In this document: positions 17,879-24,418 of the stretch, piece after piece | Numbering within the stretch: the first letter of the stretch is position 1 | Layout: the number at the start of each line of letters is the position of its first letter | Source of the DNA: Paenibacillus antarcticus | GTDB taxonomy: Bacteria; Bacillota; Bacilli; Paenibacillales; Paenibacillaceae | Reading direction: 5' to 3' | NCBI RefSeq assembly: GCF_001637225.1 | Contig: NZ_LVJI01000012.1 | Coordinates: forward strand, 69,454 to 109,802 | Length of the DNA: 40,349 bases | The notes under the pieces: generated by a model | What the model saw: the letters and a program-made list of their open reading frames with translations, nothing else | What the model was told of the DNA's origin: nothing | Databases searched by the model: none | Position numbers and translations under genes: made by a program

Positions 17879-19120
17879 CTAATTAAAAAATCCTCGTGTA
17901 TCGATTACAATTTTCTCTTTCAGTAAATTAAGATCAATGTCATGAAATACATCATGATTGACCAGCAGGAGTACAATATCTGATTTACGTATCGCCTCTT
18001 CGGTTGCCATCAGCGAAACATGATCGAGCTGAATAGATACTGGAAGTTCCTCTATGTGAGGTTCAACAACATTAAGTCTACCCACGCCTAATTTGGATAA
18101 ATGCTCCACGATTTCAACAGAAGGACTTTCACGAAGATCATCAATATTCGCTTTAAAAGAAAGCCCCAAACATGCTATTACAGGTTCCTTAAACCTTTCA
18201 GCACGTTCTTTCACCCGTTCAACAACATATCCCGGCTTATAGTCATTTACCATTCTCGCGGTATGAATAAGTTTCGCTTGTTCTGGCGCAGCATCTACAA
18301 GAAACCATGGATCCACAGCAATACAATGACCTCCTACGCCTGGACCAGGTTGTAGAATATTTACCCGAGGATGGTGATTCGCAAGTCGAATTAATTCCCA
18401 TACATTGATGCTCAAATGATCACAAATGAGTGAAAGCTCATTAGCAAATGCGATATTCACATCGCGAAAGGAATTCTCCGTAAGCTTTGCCATTTCAGCT
18501 GTTCTAGCGTTCGTCTCCAATATCTTCCCACTTACAAATTGCTTATAGAATTCTACTGTTCTTAAGGTAGATTGGTGATCGATCCCACCAATAATCCGAT
18601 CATTCTCAACAAGTTCCCTTAGAATTTGACCTGGCATAACCCGTTCAGGACAATGCGCGACATAGATACGATCGCATACCGCATGCACGGATTCAGAAAT
18701 ATTCAAATCGCTTCTCGCTTCCAGAATCCAATTCGTAATCCGCTCTGTCGTTCCAATAGGACTCGTCGATTCAAGAATGACAATATTTCCAGGACGTAAA
18801 TAAGGAGCAATCGCCATTGTCGCTTGATGCACATAAGAAATATTCGGCTTATACTGCTCTTGAAATGGCGTAGGCACAGCAATAATAAAGATATCAGCCT
18901 CAATAGGCTCATTTGACACATGAAGTTGGCCACTTTGAACGGCAGCTTTAACCATAATGTCCAGATCAGGCTCATAGATATGAACTTCTCCTTGACTAAT
19001 TAATTCCACCGCATGCTGATCCACATCTACGCCATGCACTTGAAATCCTTTGATCGCAAGTAAACTAGCCGTTGGAAGTCCTATGTATCCAAGCCCCACA
19101 ACACATATTATCTTATCCAT
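17879..19120 (-). CDS. wecC: UDP-N-acetyl-D-mannosamine dehydrogenase-type enzyme
   Basis: A 413-residue UDP-sugar 6-dehydrogenase. Visible are the NAD-binding GLGYIG (residues 9-14), the WecC-like IAVPTPFQ near 80, VILESTSPIGTTE near 114, and the active-site GPGVGGHCIAVDPWF with Cys266. The resemblance to E. coli WecC (UDP-ManNAc to UDP-ManNAcA) is stronger than to UDP-glucose dehydrogenase, for example in GEVHIYEPDL. The 2-epimerase MnaA/WecB that makes the substrate is not in the window and may be encoded elsewhere. RBS AAAGGTAGG precedes the ATG. It lies 36 bp after galU. Confidence 0.87.
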   Translation of the reverse strand: MDKIICVVGLGYIGLPTASLLAIKGFQVHGVDVDQHAVELISQGEVHIYEPDLDIMVKAAVQSGQLHVSNEPIEADIFIIAVPTPFQEQYKPNISYVHQATMAIAPYLRPGNIVILESTSPIGTTERITNWILEARSDLNISESVHAVCDRIYVAHCPERVMPGQILRELVENDRIIGGIDHQSTLRTVEFYKQFVSGKILETNARTAEMAKLTENSFRDVNIAFANELSLICDHLSINVWELIRLANHHPRVNILQPGPGVGGHCIAVDPWFLVDAAPEQAKLIHTARMVNDYKPGYVVERVKERAERFKEPVIACLGLSFKANIDDLRESPSVEIVEHLSKLGVGRLNVVEPHIEELPVSIQLDHVSLMATEEAIRKSDIVLLLVNHDVFHDIDLNLLKEKIVIDTRGFFN

Positions 19121-19156
19121 GTATGCGCCTACCTTTTTCCAATATTAGATTACTCT

Positions 19157-20062
19157 TCACATCTCTCGAAATAATTGGCCTACCTTTTCCGATTGTAAGA
19201 TTCTCTCCATTTCTAGTAACAATGGTAATCGGATTTCCTTCTGCTGAAGTGCAAAATCAATGGTCGTTACAATAAAACCCAATTTTTCACCAACATCAAA
19301 CCGATCACCAACAAACTCATATGCAATACCACCCTGAAGCGTAATTAATTTCTGAATCGCATCCGTCAACTGTATTTCACCACCATAGCCAGCTTCTAGG
19401 TGTTCAAGAATATTGAAAATTTCAGGTGTAAGAACATATCGTCCCATAATAGCTAGATTCGAGGGTGCATTTTTAGGGGTAGGTTTCTCAATGACACTCC
19501 TTAATGAATAGGTTCGACCCGTGTTTCCCAATAAACCAATGGGATCAATAATACCGTAGCGATGGCTCTGCTCACGTGGCACCGGGGCGACACCTAACAC
19601 AGAACATCCGTGTTGCTCATATTGGCTTACTAACTGCCCAATGCAAGGAATGTCTGAACGAACGATATCGTCTCCTAATAGCACCGCGAAAGGCTCATTT
19701 CCGATAAAATTACGTGCACACCAAATGGCATGCCCTAACCCTTTAGCTTCCTTTTGACGAATATAATGAATCTCTACTTTCGAGGACCTGCGCACCTGCT
19801 CCAACAAATCCAATTTCCCATTTTCCATCAAATTATGCTCTAACTCAAACGCATTATCGAAGTGATCTTCAATCGCCCTTTTTCCTTTGCCCGTTACGAT
19901 GATGATATCTTCAATCCCAGCAGCTATCGCCTCTTCTACGATATATTGAATCGTGGGCTTATCAACTATGGGCAGCATCTCTTTAGGCATGGCCTTTGTT
20001 GCTGGTAAGAATCGTGTGCCCAGCCCAGCGGCTGGAATGATCGCTTTTTTCACTTTACCCAC
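19157..20062 (-). CDS. galU: UTP-glucose-1-phosphate uridylyltransferase
   Basis: A 301-residue nucleotidyltransferase with the signature [41 protein letters not shown] and the C-terminal TDAIQKL and [10 protein letters not shown]. It makes UDP-glucose from UTP and glucose-1-phosphate and matches B. subtilis GtaB in length. I place the start at GTG 20062 because GAGGAGG lies 8 bp before it and family homology begins there ([10 protein letters not shown]). An in-frame ATG at 20140 would add 26 residues but has no RBS. It is the first gene after the structured intergenic region and the first sugar-nucleotide gene of the operon. Confidence 0.93.
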   Translation of the reverse strand: MGKVKKAIIPAAGLGTRFLPATKAMPKEMLPIVDKPTIQYIVEEAIAAGIEDIIIVTGKGKRAIEDHFDNAFELEHNLMENGKLDLLEQVRRSSKVEIHYIRQKEAKGLGHAIWCARNFIGNEPFAVLLGDDIVRSDIPCIGQLVSQYEQHGCSVLGVAPVPREQSHRYGIIDPIGLLGNTGRTYSLRSVIEKPTPKNAPSNLAIMGRYVLTPEIFNILEHLEAGYGGEIQLTDAIQKLITLQGGIAYEFVGDRFDVGEKLGFIVTTIDFALQQKEIRLPLLLEMERILQSEKVGQLFREM

Positions 20063-20205
20063 TGGTGGATCCTCCTCAGATGTTTTAATCGCTTTGCTAT
20101 GATGTTTTAATAAGTCATTTACTTCTGCTTGATTATCCATCAGAGATGAAAGTATGAGCTATAGTGTCAGGTCACAACATAGGTCATACTTCCATCCCGA
20201 AATAT

Positions 20206-20228
20206 AAAAAAATAGGGGCATTAAACCC
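20206..20228 (-). terminator. Weak intrinsic terminator inside the EPS operon
   Basis: GGG (20228-20226) and GCCCC (20219-20215) form a short GC stem around TTTAAT, followed after two bases by an uninterrupted T7 on the minus strand (20212-20206). The stem is short, so termination is likely partial. It lies directly 3' of the pseudoknotted RNA candidate. Confidence 0.4.
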
Positions 20229-20329
20229 ACCCTCACACCACACTTCCGACGATGATCGTCTAAGGTACATTCATACCCACAGCATGATCGAGTGTCTACC
20301 GTGATAAAGGTATAGTAGACATGACCTTA
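20206..20329 (-). ncRNA. Pseudoknotted leader RNA, candidate EAR/epsC-type antiterminator
   Basis: On the minus strand TAAGGT (20329-20324) pairs with ACCTTA (20266-20261), enclosing the stem TGTCTAC/GTAGACA (20321-20315 with 20299-20293). The loop of that stem contains ATACC (20313-20309), complementary to GGTAT (20277-20273), which would make a pseudoknot inside the outer helix. A third stem GACGA-TCA-TCGTC (20260-20248) stacks directly on the outer helix. It is followed by a short GGG/CCC hairpin and seven U. In B. subtilis the EAR RNA lies between epsB (tyrosine kinase) and epsC and allows polymerase to read the long operon. The position is the same here; sequence identity with EAR was not tested. 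Confidence 0.5.
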
Positions 20330-20356
20330 TAAATAACAATGATATTCGCTTATTGT

Positions 20357-21046
20357 TTATTCCCGATGACTATAGTAGTTATATTGATTCGACTCAGATT
20401 TATTTAACTTTTTCTTATTTATTACGACACCAATGATATGTGCCTTCACGTGTTCTAACCTCTCTTTAGACTTCTGGATATACTCTTGCTTCACTTTACC
20501 GGCTTGCACAACAAGAATGACTCCATCGCATATCGAAGCAACAATAATTCCATCTGCAACAGCCATAATCGGGGAAGTATCTATTAGGATGATGTCGTAA
20601 TCTCCCTTCCAACTTTCAACAATCTCATGCAATCTGCCTGATGAGAGTAACTCTGTCGGATTAGGTGGAATGGGCCCCGCAGTAATAATCGATAGATGGT
20701 CTATATCTGTGACCCGAATGACCTCATCTGCTGAACATTGATACGCTAAGATATTGGATAATCCAGTGCTATTCGTTAAGTGAAAAATATCTTGTACCGA
20801 AGGATGTCTTAGATCCGCATCAATCAGTAACACTCTCTTTCCTTCTTGGGCATAGGATACGGCCAGATTGCTAATGGTCGTCGTCTTACCCTCACCTGCT
20901 TGTGTTGATGTGACTGCCATCACTTGAAGCTTATGTTTCCAACTTGAGAATTGAATATTTGTCCGCACATTCCTATACCCTTCTGATATAGGAGACCTGC
21001 GATTGATATTCATAATTAATTTGGGATTATTGGCTGACCGACGCAT
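20357..21046 (-). CDS. BY-type tyrosine kinase (CpsD/YwqD/EpsB-like)
   Basis: A 229-residue ATPase with Walker A STQAGEGKTTT (Lys54), Walker A' LLIDADLRHPSVQ and Walker B IILIDTSP, the arrangement unique to bacterial tyrosine kinases. The C-terminal tail NQYNYYSHRE carries the tyrosine cluster that is autophosphorylated. It acts at the membrane with the YveK-like partner encoded upstream and modulates chain length and export. The ATG at 21046 is chosen over an in-frame GTG at 21055 because AGGCGG is 9 bp before it. The start lies inside the upstream gene (20-bp overlap). The cognate phosphatase gene (ywqE/cpsB) is absent here. Confidence 0.9.
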   Translation of the reverse strand: MRRSANNPKLIMNINRRSPISEGYRNVRTNIQFSSWKHKLQVMAVTSTQAGEGKTTTISNLAVSYAQEGKRVLLIDADLRHPSVQDIFHLTNSTGLSNILAYQCSADEVIRVTDIDHLSIITAGPIPPNPTELLSSGRLHEIVESWKGDYDIILIDTSPIMAVADGIIVASICDGVILVVQAGKVKQEYIQKSKERLEHVKAHIIGVVINKKKLNKSESNQYNYYSHRE

Positions 21047-21776
21047 ATTTTTCACCCGCCTGTTCTTTTGATCGACTTCTTGATCTTTTTCTTAGATCCT
21101 TCTTCTTGATTTTTTGAATTGTACCTAACGTAGTTAGTCCCAAGTAACGTTCAACGTCTTGTTCATTTTTTATTGTGTCATCCAAATACTCGATGAGTAA
21201 AACAATCCCTATTGCCAACATGAGCGAAGCTACAAATGCTATCACTATATATATTTTCACCTTCGGACTGACAGGTTGCACATCAAGCTGAGGCTTCGCG
21301 AGATCCAAGATTGAGATATTATCCACTTTCATAATGTGAGGGATTTCATCTTTAAAAACTTTTCCAATCGCATTTACAATTTGCATGGCCTGTTCATAAT
21401 TTGAATCTCTTATTTGCAATGTGATAATTTGAGAGTTTTGCGTTGTGATCACTTTAATTCGCTCCATCAAATCCTCGGATGAGACTTTTAATTCCGGATA
21501 ACTCTTTACAACCTTATCCATAATCGTTGCGGAACTGATAATCACTTTATACGAGTTGATAAGCAAGATATTAGAATTAATCTGATTCATATCAAGTGTC
21601 GGTTTACCTTCGCTATCCATATTCGACTTATTAATGATGAGTGTACTTGAGGCTTCATATATTGGAGTCGTAAAGTATATAGTGTAGATTCCAACACTCG
21701 ATGAACAAAGAATTACAAATACGATAATCATCCACAGTCGCTTTCTTATCATGCTTATCAATAACTTTAGCTCCAT
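21027..21776 (-). CDS. YveK/CapA-like chain-length determinant, kinase activator
   Basis: A 249-residue Wzz-domain protein with a membrane span near residues 14-36 (MIIVFVILCSSSVGIYTIYF), an extracytoplasmic loop containing YEASSTLIIN, and a second span near 174-197 preceded by AKPQLDVQPVSPKVKIY, the proline-rich motif of polysaccharide co-polymerases. The cytoplasmic tail is basic. Two adjacent ATGs exist; AAGGGGAG is better spaced for the second (21776) than for the first (21779). It is the first gene of the operon, about 145 nt after the predicted transcription start. Confidence 0.87.
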   Translation of the reverse strand: MELKLLISMIRKRLWMIIVFVILCSSSVGIYTIYFTTPIYEASSTLIINKSNMDSEGKPTLDMNQINSNILLINSYKVIISSATIMDKVVKSYPELKVSSEDLMERIKVITTQNSQIITLQIRDSNYEQAMQIVNAIGKVFKDEIPHIMKVDNISILDLAKPQLDVQPVSPKVKIYIVIAFVASLMLAIGIVLLIEYLDDTIKNEQDVERYLGLTTLGTIQKIKKKDLRKRSRSRSKEQAGEKYASVSQ

Positions 21777-21800
21777 CATGATCTCCCCTTAAGCGTGTTA

Positions 21801-21827
21801 TTTCCTCTATAGAAATCTATGAGAAAA
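21801..21827 (-). promoter_or_regulatory. Hairpin in the EPS operon leader
   Basis: On the minus strand TTTTCTC-ATAG pairs with CTAT-A-GAGGAAA around a 4-nt loop, with one bulged A, about 11 bp. No T-run follows, so it is not a simple terminator. It lies about 13 nt upstream of the Shine-Dalgarno of the first gene and could affect mRNA stability or translation. Confidence 0.35.
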
Positions 21828-21868
21828 TCTTAATTTTCATTTTTCTTTGATTTTTTTCAGTTAGCTAG

Positions 21869-21898
21869 TTGTATATCGCAGCTCTTTGAAGTTATAAT
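21869..21898 (+). promoter_or_regulatory. Promoter of the XRE regulator gene
   Basis: TTGTAT (21869-21874), 18-bp spacer and perfect TATAAT (21893-21898). The palindrome GATACA-N3-TGTATC begins at the next base (21899), so the regulator could block its own start site. Confidence 0.6.
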
Positions 21899-21913
21899 GA
21901 TACAAAATGTATC
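21899..21913. promoter_or_regulatory. Operator 1, GATACA-N3-TGTATC
   Basis: A perfect 15-bp palindrome with spacer AAA, extendable by T/A to 17 bp. It follows the -10 box of the rightward promoter and also falls about 8-22 bp into the leftward EPS transcript. It is the same sequence as operator 2 except for the three-base centre, 36 bp away centre to centre. Confidence 0.7.
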
Positions 21914-21927
21914 AAAGGTACATTGTT

Positions 21928-21956
21928 AATTTACGATACAATTTGTATCATGTCAA
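21928..21956 (-). promoter_or_regulatory. Sigma-A promoter of the EPS operon
   Basis: On the minus strand a perfect TTGACA (21956-21951) and TAAATT (21933-21928) are separated by exactly 17 bp. Operator 2 (21935-21949) fills the spacer. Transcription would begin near 21921. Confidence 0.65.
21935..21949. promoter_or_regulatory. Operator 2, GATACA-N3-TGTATC
   Basis: A perfect 15-bp palindrome with spacer ATT, lying wholly between the -35 and -10 boxes of the EPS promoter. A protein bound here would exclude RNA polymerase. Confidence 0.7.
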
Positions 21957-22011
21957 GTTGTTTTTACCCTTTATTGAATATTATGGTTGATATGCTTAGG
22001 GAGGAAGATGG

Positions 22012-22257
22012 ATGAAGATTGGGAATCGAATTGCAGAATTGCGAGAGCAGAAAGGATGGACGCAAGAAGAATTATCTACCCTTATTGGGATCAGCCGAGG
22101 GGCATTGTCACACTATGAGAAAAGCAGAAGAAACCCAGACTTCGAAACACTTACACAACTAGCAGATATCCTTCAAGTTTCAATTGATTATTTGATTGGT
22201 AGAAAGAATTTATCTCAGAACACCGTTGATCCGCCATTACAGGAGTATGCAGAATAA
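22012..22257 (+). CDS. XRE-family HTH repressor, likely regulator of the EPS operon
   Basis: An 81-residue protein that is almost entirely one Cro/CI-type helix-turn-helix domain (residues 3-62: IGNRIAELREQKGWTQEELS, then GISRGALSHYEKSRRNPDFE and LADILQVSIDYLIGR). The short tail has no recognised domain. AGGGAGG lies 7 bp upstream of the ATG. It is divergent from the polysaccharide operon and the two palindromes in between are the obvious binding sites, which implies autoregulation and EPS control. B. subtilis SinR (an XRE protein) controls eps in a comparable way, but orthology is not claimed. Confidence 0.85.
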   Translation: MKIGNRIAELREQKGWTQEELSTLIGISRGALSHYEKSRRNPDFETLTQLADILQVSIDYLIGRKNLSQNTVDPPLQEYAE

Positions 22258-22293
22258 GGATTAGATTTCATTAACAAAAAAATAACAAAACAA

Positions 22294-22326
22294 AATAAGC
22301 TGCCGCTATATTAGCGACAGCTTATT
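22294..22326. terminator. Bidirectional terminator between the regulator and the oxidoreductase gene
   Basis: AATAAGCTG (22294-22302) pairs with CAGCTTATT (22318-22326), with an inner CGCTA/TAGCG extension and a C:A mismatch. On the minus strand a T-rich TTTTGTTTTGTTATTTTTTT tract follows. On the plus strand only a weak T-run follows. Confidence 0.75.
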
Positions 22327-22350
22327 ACATTTAACTTATAATCCATGAGA

Positions 22351-23379
22351 TTACAAATATATACGTTTATTTTCTTTGCCTGATTGATAAATTCCAGCGA
22401 TCATTTCCTGTGTCTTGAGCGCTTCTTTTCCATCAATATAAGGAATTTGTCCATTCTTCAACGCTTCATAGTAATCAGAGATTTGTTTCAAATGACTGAC
22501 ACCCCAGTACATTTTCACACCTTCGCCATAATCTACTACTTCATTAGGATCCTTATCCCTCGAAATTTCTGTGCCATCATTGTATTTAATTGTCGCTTTT
22601 TCAGCAACCATCTTAGCAACACCCTTAGCACAGTGAATCTCAATCTCCACTGGAGCATCATAGCTATAGTAATTGATTGCGAAGAATCCACCAAATATAC
22701 CGTTCTTAAATTTCATAACACCCTCAACACTATCTTCAACTTCAATAGCTTCATGAGCACGGTTACCAATTTGAGCATCAACATATTCTATTTCCTCACC
22801 TACGAACCAACGCATCAGGTCCATCGTATGAATGGCTTGGTCAATCAGAACACCGCCACCCTCTTTCTCCCATGTACCTTTCCAATCACTTAAGCTGTAG
22901 TATTCGTCAGATCGGTCCCATGTTACCGAACATTTAGCGCCGAGTACAGGACCCAAGCTACCGTCTTGAATCGCATTCTTAATCAGCTGTGACCCTGGAT
23001 TATAGCGATTTTGAAATATGACTCCTAGTGTTACGCCATTAGTCTCACATCGTTCCACCATTTCACGAGCGTCTTCTGTACTTATACTCATAGGTTTCTC
23101 TGTCAGTATATGTTTACCCTTGCTTGCCGCGTACGCCGTCATCGGTGCGTGTAAATAATGTGGCGTACATATATGTACAACATCAATTTCTTCTTTATCT
23201 AACATTTCTTCATAACTCGTATAGAAATTACAATTGTATTTAACCGCAGCTTGTTTAGCCCGATCTTCCTTGTTATCACATACAGCGACAAGTTCTGCAA
23301 CATCAGATAACTGTATTGAACTTGCATGCATGGGGAAAATGTTACCGCATCCAATAATAGCTACTTTAAATTTTTTCAT
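22351..23379 (-). CDS. Gfo/Idh/MocA-family sugar oxidoreductase
   Basis: A 342-residue NAD(P)-dependent dehydrogenase. The N-terminal Rossmann fold starts KVAIIGCGNIFPMHA; the catalytic EKP motif is at 94-96 (ILTEKPMSIS). The C-terminal sheet contains GGGVLIDQAIHTMDLMRWFV, with the His-x3-Asp pair used in catalysis. Substrates of the family are cyclic sugars, inositols and their derivatives; the exact one cannot be read from the sequence. GAGGAG precedes the ATG. It follows the SGNH hydrolase gene by 68 bp and ends before a strong terminator, so the two are probably one unit, perhaps for degrading an acylated sugar. Confidence 0.87.
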   Translation of the reverse strand: MKKFKVAIIGCGNIFPMHASSIQLSDVAELVAVCDNKEDRAKQAAVKYNCNFYTSYEEMLDKEEIDVVHICTPHYLHAPMTAYAASKGKHILTEKPMSISTEDAREMVERCETNGVTLGVIFQNRYNPGSQLIKNAIQDGSLGPVLGAKCSVTWDRSDEYYSLSDWKGTWEKEGGGVLIDQAIHTMDLMRWFVGEEIEYVDAQIGNRAHEAIEVEDSVEGVMKFKNGIFGGFFAINYYSYDAPVEIEIHCAKGVAKMVAEKATIKYNDGTEISRDKDPNEVVDYGEGVKMYWGVSHLKQISDYYEALKNGQIPYIDGKEALKTQEMIAGIYQSGKENKRIYL

Positions 23380-23447
23380 GTATAATCTCTCCTCAAGTTA
23401 ATAATTCATGTTATTATGTCATGTTAATTTGTATGAATAATTAATTC

Positions 23448-24074
23448 TTACGCTTGCACTGCATCTAACCAAGCTTTAGCGATAAGTGCGTGACCTGCCG
23501 GTGTTGGATGTACACCATCTTCCGCCCAGTGTGCCGGATCAATCTGTGTACTTGCTGCCGCGAACAATCCGTCTAATGGAACATATAACGTATGAAATTC
23601 ACGTGCTAACTCACGTATCGCTTGGATCTTGGGATCTAAGTCTTCTCTCCACGCCTTACGGTCTTCCGGTATAGGTAAACAAAATGGTTCTACCAAAATC
23701 AATTTGGCATCTGTATGTTCATGTGTTCGTTCAATCAACTTGCGATAACCTTCATAGAACTCTTCAACAGAAGTAATTTCATGATCGTCATATCTGCGCC
23801 AAACTTCGTTTATACCAATGTATAAAGACACCCACGTCGGATTCAAGCGTAAACAATCTTCTTCCCATCTGCGATTAAGATCAATAACACGATTACCACT
23901 GACTCCTCGATTAAGAAACTCAATCTTCTTATTTGGGTATTTACGACCCATTTCAGCAGCGGCTAGAAAAGCATACCCAGAGCCTAAACTCCCTTTATTT
24001 AAATAGTCTCTTCCACAATCCGTAACACTATCTCCTTGAAAAAGAACAATGGCATTATTGTCAATGATAGTCAA
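23448..24074 (-). CDS. SGNH/GDSL-family esterase
   Basis: A 208-residue SGNH hydrolase with block I FQGDSVTDCG (Ser16), block II/III Gly and Asn in NRGVSGNRV and YIGINEVWRRY, and block V DGVHPTPAGH (Asp186, His189). No signal peptide is visible, so it is probably cytoplasmic and removes acetyl or acyl groups from a carbohydrate or small ester. The start is TTG, selected because GGGGG lies 6 bp upstream. It is expressed with the Gfo/Idh/MocA gene downstream. Confidence 0.87.
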   Translation of the reverse strand: MTIIDNNAIVLFQGDSVTDCGRDYLNKGSLGSGYAFLAAAEMGRKYPNKKIEFLNRGVSGNRVIDLNRRWEEDCLRLNPTWVSLYIGINEVWRRYDDHEITSVEEFYEGYRKLIERTHEHTDAKLILVEPFCLPIPEDRKAWREDLDPKIQAIRELAREFHTLYVPLDGLFAAASTQIDPAHWAEDGVHPTPAGHALIAKAWLDAVQA

Positions 24075-24112
24075 ATTAATCCCCCACTCTCTTAACGATT
24101 ATGTATTGCGAT

Positions 24113-24149
24113 AGTAAAAAAAAGCCTATTGAGCAATTCCAACGGGCTT
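24113..24149 (-). terminator. Terminator after the TIR-like two-gene unit
   Basis: On the minus strand AAGCCC (24149-24144) and GGCTT (24126-24122) form the stem, with an inner TTG/CAA extension, followed by eight T. It isolates the TIR-like unit from the SGNH hydrolase gene downstream. Confidence 0.75.
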
Positions 24150-24166
24150 CATCGAATATGAACTAT

Positions 24167-24418
24167 TTACGCAAACGAAGGTTTGTGATCATTTACATTC
24201 CCACTAAGCACTTTAACATACTCTTTATCGCTTCCTTCAACAGAAGGACCTATAAACAGTGCTTTCCCTTGAAATTTACGAGCACTCATCCGATTGGCTC
24301 GGGATACTGATCTTCCTCTAGCTAGTGTTACATTTCTAATTGTTTCATCCTTCGCCACCCAAGGGCCTCTGGCGGGTAAATCTTGATGAGATTGACGAAA
24401 GCTGTCGTTATTATTCAT
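24167..24418 (-). CDS. Small basic protein of unknown function, partner of the TIR-like gene
   Basis: An 83-residue protein whose family I do not recognise. The ATG at 24418 is chosen because GGAGGGG lies 6 bp upstream; an earlier ATG at 24433 is itself part of that Shine-Dalgarno region. The N-terminus is polar (NNNDSFRQSHQDLPARGPW). The middle is strongly basic (LARGRSVSRANRMSARKFQG). A short strand-like stretch KALFIGPSVEG follows, and the end is polar. No membrane span, Cys or known motif is visible. It overlaps the end of the TIR-like gene by 8 bp, so the two are translationally coupled and probably made together. Possible roles are an inhibitor, a ligand sensor or a subunit, all inferred from position only. 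Confidence 0.65.
   Translation of the reverse strand: MNNNDSFRQSHQDLPARGPWVAKDETIRNVTLARGRSVSRANRMSARKFQGKALFIGPSVEGSDKEYVKVLSGNVNDHKPSFA

Larger units (their letters stand above)
20063..20356 (-). promoter_or_regulatory. Intergenic region between kinase and galU
   Basis: A 294-bp gap in an otherwise tightly packed operon. It holds the folded RNA candidate and terminator-like hairpin listed separately at 20206-20329. Downstream of these, TTGTGA and TATAGC-like hexamers occur near 20150-20180 but do not form a convincing promoter. Confidence 0.5.

Noticed and set aside
20063..20140. 26-residue N-terminal extension of GalU
   Set aside because: No RBS precedes the ATG at 20140, whereas GAGGAGG precedes GTG 20062, where family homology begins.
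22384..22893. 169-codon open frame on the plus strand inside the Gfo/Idh/MocA gene
   Set aside because: It has no convincing RBS or family motif, and the opposite strand encodes a clear conserved enzyme.
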